Shown: positions 1-7,975, numbered from the stretch's first letter. The stretch is DNA of 46,906 bases from Nitrospira sp. (GCA_002634385.1 NSJL01000030.1:1-46906), one strand, 5' to 3'. Notes: generated by a model not told the origin, from the letters alone. Translations and numbers: made by a program.

Positions 1-67
1 GATACGTCCGGAAAGCCTGCCTGAAAATCGTTGGCTCGTTCAAGTCGTTAACAGTGATAAAAGTCAT
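1..67 (-). CDS. possible 5' end of an unrecognised ORF cut by the window edge
   Basis: An ATG at 67 opens a frame that stays open to the window edge (22 codons, starting MTFITVNDLNEP). A GGAG lies a few bases upstream of the ATG. The frame is also open upstream to about 145, so the start is not fixed. I do not recognise the product, and 22 residues are too few to assign a family. The remaining bases to 185 hold only short frames that stop quickly. It could be noise. Confidence 0.25.
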   Translation of the reverse strand, partial: MTFITVNDLNEPTIFRQAFRTY

Positions 68-185
68 AAACTCCGCTCCAGTGCTGGGTTTGCAGCTAAT
101 AGTCCTAAAATCTGTCGGACACTACTGATTTCCAATATATTCTTCATTTTGTCAGAGGCCCTTAGTGATTCCCCGTATTAAAACA

Positions 186-1526
186 CTATGCAAAACATTC
201 TCCGAAAGCTTTGAACAACCTGAGCGGCCCTGTGACCCGTATTCTTCTGAAGGCAATCTCCCTGAACATCGTGCTGTCTTTATGTAATGCCCTTAACCAC
301 GCCTTGCTGTCCGCAGTTATGCGGATATCAGCCGTGCCTTCATGTCCGTTCATAACAGCCACGGTCTTATTCCTGATTATGATTGTGGCCTTTTCATTTT
401 CTTCGCCGGTAAAGGTGAAGTGATAGGTTGCATCCAGACCTTCCGCCTTGTCCCGCTGAAAAGCCAGTTGGACCGCCCTGAGGAAGACCTTTATGGAATG
501 CGGCCTGATGCCGTTGCCGACCTGCTTTACTTTTTTATGGGGAAACATGCGGAGTACATGGCTCTCCGCGTCGGAACCGGGCAGAACGTAGACGGTCTCC
601 TCCCTTTCCTGCAAAGGTCTGACGACCTCATCCATATATCCCTTCCTGTCCATGATAAATTGCGCCATGACATCTTCGCCTGCCGGGCATACCGCCATGC
701 AATACATGGATTTGTAACAGGTCCCCGCTGCAAGGCTTTGCCAGAGCGAGACGGTCTCGGCATCGCTCACCTTCTTCCTGTATGCCCGGGAATCCTTACT
801 GTTCGCAATAATTTCTACCCAATCGGTAAATCCGCCGATGGCTTCCCGGTAGGTATGCGTCAGGCAGTTCACCGGATTGTAGTAACCGTCCGGGGCAATA
901 GCTCCTGTGGGGCATGCTGCCGCGCATAGCTTGCATCCCAGGCATGGGGTATGGTCCAGCGGACGGCTATACCCGTCTACTTCAGCATCGATGACCACAG
1001 TGCCAAGCAGGATATAAACACCGAATACGGGGTGTATGACGTTCCTATGCATGCCCATGGCGCCGAGCCCCGCCGCTACGGCAACGGGTTTGTGCGCCAC
1101 CACATGCATCCTTTCAAGCCATTTGTCGGCCTCCATGGGAAAGCCCGCGGCAGGGGTCACGGCACGGACGCCGGTCCTTTCGAGAGAAGCACATATTTTG
1201 CACGCCGTTGTGTCGACTCGCTTGCTTACTTCATGCATTTCGAGGTTGGCGATGGAACGGGCGGGGCTGCGAAGATTCTCCCTGCTTACGCGGCAGACAA
1301 AACTGACAAGTGTCTTCGCAGAGGGAAGCACCTTGAGAATCTCCTCTCTCTGCTCGTCCAACTCCGGCCTGCCGAGCTCGACAAAACCGACATCGTCCGC
1401 CCCCAGGTCGAGGCACATCTGCCGCACTCTCTCAGCGTTGAGTCTTTGCCCGGCCGGCGGCCAGGCAACCTTCTGATTTTTTTCATGAAACCGTTTTACC
1501 GCAGGGTGCTCTTCAAGATTTCGCAT
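186..1526 (-). CDS. QueG/reductive-dehalogenase-like double 4Fe-4S protein with C-terminal SCP2 domain
   Basis: 446 aa; probably a cytoplasmic redox protein. The N-terminal ~190 residues resemble the region preceding the ferredoxin domain in epoxyqueuosine-reductase/reductive-dehalogenase-like proteins. CLGCKLCAAACP at about 195-206 is a classical 4Fe-4S motif. C221 with C270, C276 and C280 (ending CMAVCP) would supply the second cluster. From about 345 to the end the sequence resembles an SCP2 sterol-carrier domain, suggesting a hydrophobic substrate or lipid contact. I chose the ATG at 1526 because AAAGGAGGAG lies just upstream; the longer frame begins with TTG inside the operator at 1541-1556. 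marR is immediately upstream in the same direction and shares the operator, so MarR control is likely. The substrate is unknown, and a true QueG or dehalogenase role is not supported. Confidence 0.75.
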   Translation of the reverse strand: MRNLEEHPAVKRFHEKNQKVAWPPAGQRLNAERVRQMCLDLGADDVGFVELGRPELDEQREEILKVLPSAKTLVSFVCRVSRENLRSPARSIANLEMHEVSKRVDTTACKICASLERTGVRAVTPAAGFPMEADKWLERMHVVAHKPVAVAAGLGAMGMHRNVIHPVFGVYILLGTVVIDAEVDGYSRPLDHTPCLGCKLCAAACPTGAIAPDGYYNPVNCLTHTYREAIGGFTDWVEIIANSKDSRAYRKKVSDAETVSLWQSLAAGTCYKSMYCMAVCPAGEDVMAQFIMDRKGYMDEVVRPLQEREETVYVLPGSDAESHVLRMFPHKKVKQVGNGIRPHSIKVFLRAVQLAFQRDKAEGLDATYHFTFTGEENEKATIIIRNKTVAVMNGHEGTADIRITADSKAWLRALHKDSTMFREIAFRRIRVTGPLRLFKAFGECFA

Positions 1527-1540
1527 GCACTCCTCCTTTG

Positions 1541-1556
1541 GTTGTATATGCAACTA
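1541..1556. promoter_or_regulatory. MarR-type operator before the reductase gene
   Basis: GTTGTATATGCAACTA, containing the near-palindrome TTGTATATGCAA. The identical 16-mer occurs at 2045-2060 over the marR promoter. It lies between the marR stop and the reductase ribosome-binding site, so a second, separately repressed promoter is likely here (a weak -10, TATCCT, lies just upstream on the minus strand). Confidence 0.75.
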
Positions 1557-1574
1557 CCAGGATAAATAAAAAGA

Positions 1575-2042
1575 TCATTTCTTCTTGCCTTCAGCACTAC
1601 TGAGGCGTTCGATGAGCAGGTGTATGGCCTGCACTCCGTTCTCACCTAAGTATTCGGAAGTCATTTTCTGGGCTTGCGACCACAAAGTATGGACAGCCGC
1701 TAATAGTTCTCTTCCCTTCGGGGTGACGCTGATTAACTGGGAGATCCCGTCCTCACCCCTGCCGACCTCTATCCAGCCTTTGCTTCGCATGCGTTCAATG
1801 GAGCGGCTTATGGTGGACTTTTCCATCCTGAGTGTCCGGCCAATATTACTTGGTGTTGTCTCACCTGAGAGAGATACCATAACAAGTATGCTCGCCTGGT
1901 TTGCCTTTATGCCGAGCGGCCGAAGAGCCCTGTCATAGATGCCGGTGACAACACGGTTCAGAAGGCGAATCCGTACGGCAAGGCATTCGCCGGCAACGGT
2001 CTTTGCAATATCGTGCATCTCTTTTTCATTCATGGCTGTCAT
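1575..2042 (-). CDS. MarR family transcriptional regulator
   Basis: 155 aa from the ATG at 2042; another ATG at 2033 is equally possible. It is a winged-helix dimer by family: the recognition helix region reads TPSNIGRTLRMEKSTISRSI, followed by a wing containing GRGEDGISQL and a C-terminal dimerisation helix. The frame can be extended to a TTG at 2057, but that codon lies in the operator. The transcript start predicted from the promoter at 2060-2089 is only some 10 nt before the ATG and there is no Shine-Dalgarno, so translation may be nearly leaderless. The same 16-bp operator covers its own promoter and precedes the reductase gene downstream, implying autorepression plus control of the neighbour. 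The ligand is unknown; MarR proteins often answer to phenolic or oxidant signals. Confidence 0.9.
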   Translation of the reverse strand: MTAMNEKEMHDIAKTVAGECLAVRIRLLNRVVTGIYDRALRPLGIKANQASILVMVSLSGETTPSNIGRTLRMEKSTISRSIERMRSKGWIEVGRGEDGISQLISVTPKGRELLAAVHTLWSQAQKMTSEYLGENGVQAIHLLIERLSSAEGKKK

Positions 2043-2044
2043 GT

Positions 2045-2089
2045 GTTGTATATGCAACTACTATAAAGGCAAAGAAGTTTCCCTGTCAA
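2045..2089 (-). promoter_or_regulatory. marR promoter with overlapping operator
   Basis: On the minus strand, TTGACA (2084-2089) and TATAGT (2060-2065) are 18 bp apart. The operator GTTGTATATGCAACTA (2045-2060) starts at the last base of the -10 and covers the expected transcription start, a classical repressing position. Confidence 0.8.
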
Positions 2090-2333
2090 GACTTTTTCCT
2101 ATTTTTTCCTATTAAGTATTAGGGGGACGGTTCTTTTTTACATGACGGATTCAGTAAGAAGTTATCATTGAAGAGATGTTTAACAATCTTACTGCCGGGG
2201 GGCGCCGCTTTTTTTCTGCCGGATGCGGAGTGAGGAAATAATCGAGATGCTGCAAAACGCCTGACAAATAGCTCACGGGAGAAGCGGCTTTATGACGCGT
2301 CCCTTCGCTCATCCTTATGGACCCATAAAATAT

Positions 2334-3224
2334 TTACGCAAGCACTCCCCGCGCGACCTCGATTACTCTTCCCCCCACCCGTATTTCCATGGTATCTTCA
2401 CCCCTCTTCGCATCCAGAAAGAGGAGGGAGGGTCTCCCGATCTCGTACCCCTGCTCCATCCGGAGGGAGAGGGCGGGCGCGCCGAAATAATCGTGCCGCA
2501 GCAGGTAGGCGGCCAGGCAGCCGGCGGCGCTCCCGGTGGCCGGGTCCTCGGGGATGCCGTAGTAGCCGCCGAACATGCGGGCGTTGAGGTGGTTCTCGTT
2601 CCGGTAGGTTTCCGGGCAGAAGAGAAAGAGGGCCTTTGCCTCGGTGGTCTCGATGAGGGTCCGGTATTTCTCCTCATGAACGCGTGCCTTCCTCACTGCT
2701 TCGAGAGTCTTCAGCGGAATAATGAGGAAGGGGAGCCCCGTGGAAACCTCCTGCACGGGAAAGCGACAGTCCAGGGCGTTTTTTTCGAGCTGCAGCACCT
2801 CCGCCGCCCCTTCATGCGGGATGAACTGCCCGAAGCGCGGCTCCCCCTGCCGCATGGTCAGCCGCTCGATTCCCCGCTCCGTATGCAGCAGGCTGACCGG
2901 AATCCGCCCCGCCTTTAAAGAGAGGACCACGGAATCCACCGGTCTCCCGATGATCTCCCGCTGAATAACATAGGCCGTTCCGAGCACGGGGTGGCCTGCA
3001 AAGGGGATCTCCCGCTCGGGAGTGAAGATGCGGACAGGGTATCCTCCCCCTTCCTCCCTGTCCGAAGTGATGAAGGTGGTCTCGGAGAAATTCGTCTCCC
3101 GCGCGATCTGCTGCATCTCCCCGTCCGGCAGGGGGCTCTTCACCCGGACGACAGCGAGCTGGTTGCCCGCGTATTTCCGTTCCGCAAAGACGTCGAGCAG
3201 GAAAAAGGGATTGCCCTGTGTCAT
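2334..3224 (-). CDS. PhzF family isomerase/epimerase-like protein
   Basis: 296 aa, the usual family length. PhzF-fold proteins are cytosolic two-lobed enzymes related to diaminopimelate epimerase. The catalytic glutamate lies in NFSETTF (E48). GHP (77-79) and the C-terminal-lobe signature PEDPATGSAAG are present. The N-terminus FFLLDVFAERKYAGNQLAVV is typical. The start at 3224 has AGAGGAG about 8 nt upstream. It lies 29 bp downstream of the PLPBP-like gene on the same strand and is probably co-transcribed. Nothing nearby resembles phenazine synthesis, so it is a member of the broad YddE/PhzF group with unknown substrate. Confidence 0.88.
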   Translation of the reverse strand: MTQGNPFFLLDVFAERKYAGNQLAVVRVKSPLPDGEMQQIARETNFSETTFITSDREEGGGYPVRIFTPEREIPFAGHPVLGTAYVIQREIIGRPVDSVVLSLKAGRIPVSLLHTERGIERLTMRQGEPRFGQFIPHEGAAEVLQLEKNALDCRFPVQEVSTGLPFLIIPLKTLEAVRKARVHEEKYRTLIETTEAKALFLFCPETYRNENHLNARMFGGYYGIPEDPATGSAAGCLAAYLLRHDYFGAPALSLRMEQGYEIGRPSLLFLDAKRGEDTMEIRVGGRVIEVARGVLA

Positions 3225-3253
3225 GTCATGCTCCTCTGAAGAGGACAGGAGTT

Positions 3254-3949
3254 TTAAGCGCTCTTTCCGAAGAGGATCGAATCCACCTGCACCAGGGTCG
3301 CCCCCTCCTCGATGCCGACCTCGAAGTCATGGCAGACGCCCATGGAGAGGTGCGGCAGGGAAAAGCCCTTTGTTACCGCCTCGTCCCTCAGCGAGCACAA
3401 TTTCCGGAAGAAAGACCTCGATTGAGCGGGATCTTCGGAAGCGGGAGAGGCGGTCATCAGCCCTTCGAGCCTCACGTTTTTCAGGGCGCTGATCCCTTCC
3501 AGCAACGGGAACAGCTCCTCCCCGGGAACGCCCGGTCCCTCCGGGTCGGCGAGCCTCACCTGCACCAGGATCCTCTGCACCTTCCCGGCCTCCGCTGCCC
3601 GGCGGTCGATCTCTTCGGCGAGGAGAAGGGAATCCACCGTATGGATGAGGTCGAAGAGGGCAACAGCCTCCTTCACCTCTTCTTTCCGAAGGGGGCCGGT
3701 AAGATGCCACTGGACGCCGCAATACCTCTCGGCCCTTTCCACTTCCCGGAACGGTACGATCTTGTCCCGGGCAGCCGGTACGCTGTCCGCCCCGAAGAAG
3801 CGGAAGCTGATGTCGGCGGCCTCCTTCAGGGCGGAGACGGAGACGGACCCCGAAGCGGCGACGAACTCGATCTCCTCGGGGCTCCTGTCCGATTTCATGG
3901 TGGCGCGGCTGAGCCGCTTCAGTATAGCAGTGGTGTTTTCGACGATCAT
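3254..3949 (-). CDS. PLPBP/YggS-like protein lacking the PLP-binding lysine
   Basis: 231 aa from the ATG at 3949; the longer frame starts at TTG and adds residues the family lacks. The alanine-racemase-like barrel is recognisable: WHLTGPLRKEEVK, HTVDSLLLAEE, GLMTASPASEDP, SMGVCHDFEVGIEEGAT and the terminal ILFGKS. Family members carry VAVSK with the PLP lysine; here it reads FVAASGS, so the lysine is glycine 34. FGEN is FGAD and the phosphate-binding VRIG is VQVD. The frame is intact, so this looks like a diverged paralogue rather than a pseudogene. It is unlikely to bind PLP covalently. It precedes the PhzF-like gene. Confidence 0.85.
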   Translation of the reverse strand: MIVENTTAILKRLSRATMKSDRSPEEIEFVAASGSVSVSALKEAADISFRFFGADSVPAARDKIVPFREVERAERYCGVQWHLTGPLRKEEVKEAVALFDLIHTVDSLLLAEEIDRRAAEAGKVQRILVQVRLADPEGPGVPGEELFPLLEGISALKNVRLEGLMTASPASEDPAQSRSFFRKLCSLRDEAVTKGFSLPHLSMGVCHDFEVGIEEGATLVQVDSILFGKSA

Positions 3950-4108
3950 CCGGATATAGTAGTCATTGCACCGCTGCAATTGCAAATCCCCGGGACAGCC
4001 GCGAGTGCACTCAAAACCGGCAGCCTATAGCCTTTGTCAAAGGGAGGCAGCAAAAAGGCATCTCTCTCACAAGAGATTTCTGCGTCTCTTCATCATGCGC
4101 TCTCTCTG

Positions 4109-4137
4109 CCCCGAAAAGTCGTACGACTGTTTCGGGG
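4109..4137. other. strong hairpin in the 3950-4746 gap
   Basis: Arms CCCCGAAA and TTTCGGGG enclose the perfect palindrome AGTCGTACGACT, giving about 12 pairs with one bulged G. A pyrimidine run follows on the plus strand (CCCCTCTTTCTTTT), terminator-like in that direction, although no plus-strand gene precedes it. The rest of 3950-4234 shows no gene. Confidence 0.5.
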
Positions 4138-4234
4138 ACCCCTCTTTCTTTTCCCGCTGTTTTCGGCATGCACTGGGGCGGACGTTTCGCTTCGACCGAG
4201 AACGTCAACGAAGAAGAGCTATTCCGCTTCAGGA

Positions 4235-4575
4235 CACCTCCTCCCCTCTCTTTTCTTCTGTCGTCATCCCGGCGGATCTTCTGAGCCGGGATCCAGTCCC
4301 TTTCCCAAAGACTCTGGACCCCGGCTTTCGCCGGGGTGACGGCTTTGAGGGATTCTGACTCTCGCCCGGGGTAACGGATTCTGAAACGGAGTGTGTACGG
4401 GGGCAGGGGGGTATCCTCTTCTCTGTAGCGAGTGTCTGGGATAGCAGAGGGGGCCGGACACCCTCCCCTTTTTCCCCTCCCCTCAAGGGAGGGGAATGAG
4501 ATGATCCCCTGAGAACAGGGAGGAATTCACTCGCAAAGAAAGAGGGTGCCCCCATGCCCCACACCAGAGGATTCC
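4235..4575. repeat. dispersed intergenic repeat, copy 1
   Basis: Nearly the same sequence occurs at about 22145-22535 in the same orientation. An inner inverted pair runs from CGTCATCCCGGCGGATCTTC to CCCCGGCTTTCGCCGGGGTG (about 4261-4342). It is followed by a shared tract with AGCGAGTGTCTGG, the palindromic cassette CCCCTCCCCTCAAGGGAGGG (about 4480) and a shared end near CTCGCAAAGAA. An open frame of 200 codons on the minus strand spans it but has repeat-derived low-complexity composition and is not called. From 4576 to 4746 nothing else is seen apart from an imperfect CGTTTCGTT/AACGAAATG hairpin. Confidence 0.85.
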
Positions 4576-4746
4576 TATTCAGACAAGCGCTAGGGGTGGC
4601 CGTTTCGTTTCGCCAAGAGACGCAACGAAATGCTCTCAATATCGCCCTCCCCCTGCTGACTCTCCTCTGAGAGCTTCTTCGTGCCGCCAGTTTTGATTGT
4701 GCACTATCGCCTTGGAAGCGGCTCTCATATGCTGAGTTCTGTCTGC

Positions 4747-6717
4747 TCACTTCCAGGTGAAAGCTCCCAGGAGATTCGAAAAATCGTCGGTCCAGACCGG
4801 CCCTTCCGCAGCGCCCCTGAGGGCGCCCCAACGCCAGTCCCGCGCCAGCCTGCCGAGGTGTTCCTCCCTGCGCGCCAGCAGCACCCAGTGCGAACGGTAT
4901 TTGTCCTCGGATATATTCACCGTATCATCCCGGACCCGGCTCACCAGTCCCGCATCCCGGGCCAGCCGTCCGAGTACCGGCTCCAGGTCCAGGTACTTGT
5001 TGGAGATATGGACCGCCGCCACCCCTGTCTTCTCCAGCTTCGCAAAATAGAGCCGGAAAGCCTCGCGGGTGAGAAGATGCACGGGGATGGCGTCCGAGCT
5101 GAAGGCGTCGATGACCATCAGCCCGTACGCCCGGTCAGGGGCCTCCTCCAGGCGCAGCCGCGCGTCTCCCAGAACAATCTCCCAACGGGCCTGGCATCCC
5201 TGCAGATAGGTGAAGAGCCGCGGGTCAGTAGCGATGCGTTTCACGGCAGGATCGATCTCATAGAAGGTGAAACGTTGTCCCGGCTCCCCGTAGCTCGCCA
5301 GGGTACCCGTCCCGAGGCCGATGAGGGCTACGGACTCCTTGCGGTTCGCGTCGCTGAACTCCCTGAACAACTGGCCGACGGGGCCTTCGGAGTGGTAATA
5401 GGCCAGGGGCTCATGGCTCCGGGCGGGGTCGAGACGCTGCTTGCCGTGCTGGGTAGTGCCATGCACCATGCAGCGGTATTTCCCGTCCGGAGTGTCGTAC
5501 ACCTTATGGACCCCGAAAAAGCTCCTCTCCAGATGGAGGATCTTCACGTTCCATCTCCCGGAGAGAGAAACGACGAGGGCGAGGGCTCCCATTGCCAGAC
5601 CGAAACGCAACGGCCTCTTCATGAAGACGAGGGCATAGCACAGGAAAGCGGGGATGCTGTAGGTGAGGACGATTTTCAGGGCTGAAACGTCGATGCCGGT
5701 CAGGGAGGCGACCCGGGACAGGTCGAGCCTCCAGAGCGGCCATTGTATAATGAGCCAGAAGGTGAGGAGTCCCAGGAGCAGGGGCACCCCTATATCGAGG
5801 ACCGCTTCGAGCAGGGAGTTGCTGCTTCTCATCCTCTGTTTCCCCGCACCGGGGCGGGGCAGGAGAAAGGCGGAAAAGACCAGGACGAGGGGATATTCCG
5901 CGATTGAGGTGAAAACAAGGGGCGCCGCCACCGCATTGAAGACACCGCCCAGCACTCCCCCCAGGGCCATCCAGAGATAGAAACCGGTAAGGTGGCGCGT
6001 CGGCGGCCTGCTCCGCGCAAGCTCGCCGTGGCAGACCATGGCGGCGAGGAAGAAAGTCCCCAGGTTACAGAGGAAGGAGACTCCGGTGGTGGGCCGGGTA
6101 ACCGGGGAGTTGATAAAGAGAAGCGCCACCAGCGCCGCAGGAAAGAGATGCAGCATGACACGGTGGACATGGTATGTCACCCTCGAAAAGACAATGATAA
6201 AGGAGAGCAGGTAAAGAGCGAGGGGAATGACCCAGAAGAGGGGGATGGCGGCAATATCGGTGCTGAGGAAGGTGGTGACCCCCAGCATCAGGCTGGACGG
6301 GACGAAGGAGAGGGTGACCCAACGGATGCGTTGACCCACGGGGGGAGAGGAGACGCCCCGGTCAGAAAACTCCGTACCGTCCTGTGCGGTGCCTTCCTCT
6401 TCCTTCGCAGGGAGGGCCCGCAGCACGAGAAGAGCGCAGCAGAGGGCGAGCAGGAGGAGCGCCCCGTGGAGGAGGACCTGATGCTTTGTTTTGATCCGGA
6501 TGGATACGAAATGGGCATAGAGGTACCCGGCAAGGAGAAGCGCCTGGAAGAACATCATGCAGGTGTTCCAGACCGCCGGGGTACCGCCGAGAAGGGGAAG
6601 GATCATCTTTGCGATCATGGGCTCCACAAGGAAGAGAAGTCCCGCGCTCATAAAGAGGGTGAGGCCGAACACCGCCGGTACGAGGAGGGTCTGCAAGGAG
6701 GGTAGAGAGCGGTACAT
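4747..6717 (-). CDS. fused polytopic membrane / spermidine-synthase-like protein
   Basis: 656 aa. Residues 1-430 form roughly a dozen hydrophobic segments of the type annotated as fused MFS/spermidine synthase. The C-terminal ~220 residues are an S-adenosylmethionine-type Rossmann domain: IGLGTGTLASYG, then FYEIDPAV, VLGDARLRLEE and VIDAFSSDAIPVHLLT. Aminopropyl-transferase activity is a family expectation only; fused forms have no generally established substrate. The start at 6717 has only a weak GTAGG upstream. It is transcribed alone, away from the intergenic module at 6724-6893, and its 3' side runs into the repeat-filled gap. Confidence 0.85.
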   Translation of the reverse strand: MYRSLPSLQTLLVPAVFGLTLFMSAGLLFLVEPMIAKMILPLLGGTPAVWNTCMMFFQALLLAGYLYAHFVSIRIKTKHQVLLHGALLLLALCCALLVLRALPAKEEEGTAQDGTEFSDRGVSSPPVGQRIRWVTLSFVPSSLMLGVTTFLSTDIAAIPLFWVIPLALYLLSFIIVFSRVTYHVHRVMLHLFPAALVALLFINSPVTRPTTGVSFLCNLGTFFLAAMVCHGELARSRPPTRHLTGFYLWMALGGVLGGVFNAVAAPLVFTSIAEYPLVLVFSAFLLPRPGAGKQRMRSSNSLLEAVLDIGVPLLLGLLTFWLIIQWPLWRLDLSRVASLTGIDVSALKIVLTYSIPAFLCYALVFMKRPLRFGLAMGALALVVSLSGRWNVKILHLERSFFGVHKVYDTPDGKYRCMVHGTTQHGKQRLDPARSHEPLAYYHSEGPVGQLFREFSDANRKESVALIGLGTGTLASYGEPGQRFTFYEIDPAVKRIATDPRLFTYLQGCQARWEIVLGDARLRLEEAPDRAYGLMVIDAFSSDAIPVHLLTREAFRLYFAKLEKTGVAAVHISNKYLDLEPVLGRLARDAGLVSRVRDDTVNISEDKYRSHWVLLARREEHLGRLARDWRWGALRGAAEGPVWTDDFSNLLGAFTWK

Positions 6718-6723
6718 CCTACA

Positions 6724-6865
6724 CTCTACCCTATTTTCCCCCGGCCCCTCAACGAAAAAACAGGTAGAGAATGAGACAGGTAAAGGTAAAGGTAAAGTAA
6801 AAAGAAAAGAGAGAGAAGTAGAGTTGTTTTTTGTCTTTTTCTCTACCTTTACCCTTGCCTGTCTT
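6724..6865. repeat. purine/pyrimidine inverted-repeat module with A-A'-A arms, copy 1
   Basis: CTCTACC (6724-6730), its complement GGTAGAG (6763-6769) and CTCTACC again (6841-6847) allow two mutually exclusive pairings. The second belongs to a long imperfect hairpin: the left arm has GACAGGTAAAGGTAAAGG (from about 6773) and the right arm CTCTACCTTTACCC then TTGCCTGTCTTT. The left arm is almost pure purine and the right almost pure pyrimidine. A similar layout occurs at 29637-29783. Confidence 0.65.
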
Positions 6866-6881
6866 TCCCTGCCTTTATCGC

Positions 6882-6912
6882 TTGTACGTACAATCCTTTT
6901 GTGATAAGGAGT
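6882..6912 (+). promoter_or_regulatory. palindromic promoter-like site TTGTACGTACAA
   Basis: A perfect 12-bp palindrome at 6882-6893. It is followed by TCCTTTTGTGATAAG and GTAAGTAG, closely matched at 29816-29850 (TTGCATGTACAA, CCTTTTCTGCTAAG, TAAGTAAG). TTGTAC may serve as a -35 and GATAAG as a -10 for the secreted-protein gene at 7016. The palindrome also fits the marR operator consensus TTGYAYRTRCAA. Confidence 0.55.
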
Positions 6913-6939
6913 AAGTAGAGGTTAGAGGCACCTCTCTTT

Positions 6940-6971
6940 CCCCCTCCCTTGAGGGGAGGAAAGGGGAGGGC
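6940..6971. repeat. palindromic cassette of the CCCTCCCTTGAGGGGAGG family
   Basis: CCCTCCCTTGAGGGGAGG followed by AAAGGGGAGGGCGTCC. Related cassettes occur at about 4480, 22440, 30417-30538 and 31955-32042. It lies in the leader between the promoter-like site and the gene at 7016. Confidence 0.7.
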
Positions 6972-7015
6972 GTCCTGCACAGGTAACCGCCACGAACGGA
7001 AAAAGGAGGTCCTGC

Positions 7016-7888
7016 ATGCGTATCCGCTCTCGATTCTTTTCCGCTGTGGTTGTCTTTACTGTACTGACTTTCTGGATTCTTTCTGCTCCGGTTCCGGCAC
7101 AAACCGTCGTACAGCACTATCGGGATATGGAAGTGTACTACGGAACAGGGCAGTCCTTCAGCACCCTCGACAACTCTCTCCTCGGCTCCATTGACGGCCT
7201 GCAATTGACCGATATGATCACCAGTAACACCGCCAACGCCATTACTGCAAACTATCCGGACCCGCGTGTTATCAATAATCTCGGCGAGTGGATTGATGAT
7301 TCGGTCAGTGATATGCAATGGGTCCTGGGGACTCCGCAGAACCTGCCTGCATCGGACACCCTCCTGGCCCAGATCTCGGACTTCCCCGGCACCCCTGTTT
7401 CGGTGAACGACTCCGGAGATGTCTTCATAACGGAACAGGTCTATCTCATTGCGCTTTGGACCACTACTGATGAGCAGGGAAATCAGATCGATCACGAAGG
7501 GTACGCCCGGGTCCGGTTCTTTGAGCGCACCTACCAGGAGTTTGTCGCGGTCTGCGCCACAGAGACCACGACCAAGCTCTCCGATACCGTGATCAGGCTG
7601 GGACAGAGCGTCTGGGACAAGGCAACAGTGACAGACCTGGGGACCTGCTCCTCACGGCCCACCGGCACGGTGACCTTCCAGGTCTCGACGGATGGAGGCG
7701 CCACCTGGACCACCTTCGGCTCTCCAAGGCCTCTGGGCAGCAGGGGACATGCACTTTCGAACCGCTACACCCCGCAGGAGACTGGCATCTACTACTTCCG
7801 GGCCATCTACAGCGGAGATGAGGAGCATGCCGGCTCCCAGAGCGGTGATACCGAGGAGAAGCTGGTGGTGAAAAGGCATCACCGATGA
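7016..7888 (+). CDS. secreted protein with Ig-like C-terminal domain, duplicated copy A
   Basis: 290 aa. The signal peptide is clear: a basic MRIRSR start, a hydrophobic core and cleavage near VPA-Q (about residue 28), so it is exported. The N-terminal half is unrecognised. The last ~110 residues read like a bacterial Ig-like fold: TGTVTFQVSTDGGATW, then TGIYYFRAIYSGDEEH and a terminal EKLVVKR strand. It is nearly identical in DNA to the gene at 30715-31587, including the AAAGGAGGTCCTGC leader and about 20 bp after the stop. Most differences lie in about 100 bp (7221-7320). The start follows AAAAGGAGG. Function unknown; an adhesive or extracellular binding role is only a guess from the Ig-like domain. 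Confidence 0.85.
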   Translation: MRIRSRFFSAVVVFTVLTFWILSAPVPAQTVVQHYRDMEVYYGTGQSFSTLDNSLLGSIDGLQLTDMITSNTANAITANYPDPRVINNLGEWIDDSVSDMQWVLGTPQNLPASDTLLAQISDFPGTPVSVNDSGDVFITEQVYLIALWTTTDEQGNQIDHEGYARVRFFERTYQEFVAVCATETTTKLSDTVIRLGQSVWDKATVTDLGTCSSRPTGTVTFQVSTDGGATWTTFGSPRPLGSRGHALSNRYTPQETGIYYFRAIYSGDEEHAGSQSGDTEEKLVVKRHHR

Positions 7889-7975
7889 AGAACCGGACAA
7901 GTGTCACCCTCTACCTTTACCTTTCCTCTACTTCAGGGCAAACGCATCAAAAGAGCGATGTAAGGGAAAACAATG

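Noticed and set aside
186..1553. Start of the reductase-like gene at the upstream TTG
   Set aside because: The TTG is part of the operator, and a strong AAAGGAGGAG directly precedes the ATG at 1526.
2105..2135. GGGGGACGGTTCTTTTTT, reminiscent of REP/RAYT-linked sequence
   Set aside because: Only a short match from memory, with no partner copy in the window and no transposase.
4229..4831. Open frame of 200 codons on the minus strand
   Set aside because: It is read through the dispersed repeat, has Arg/Ser/Pro-rich low-complexity composition and overlaps the end of the spermidine-synthase-like gene.
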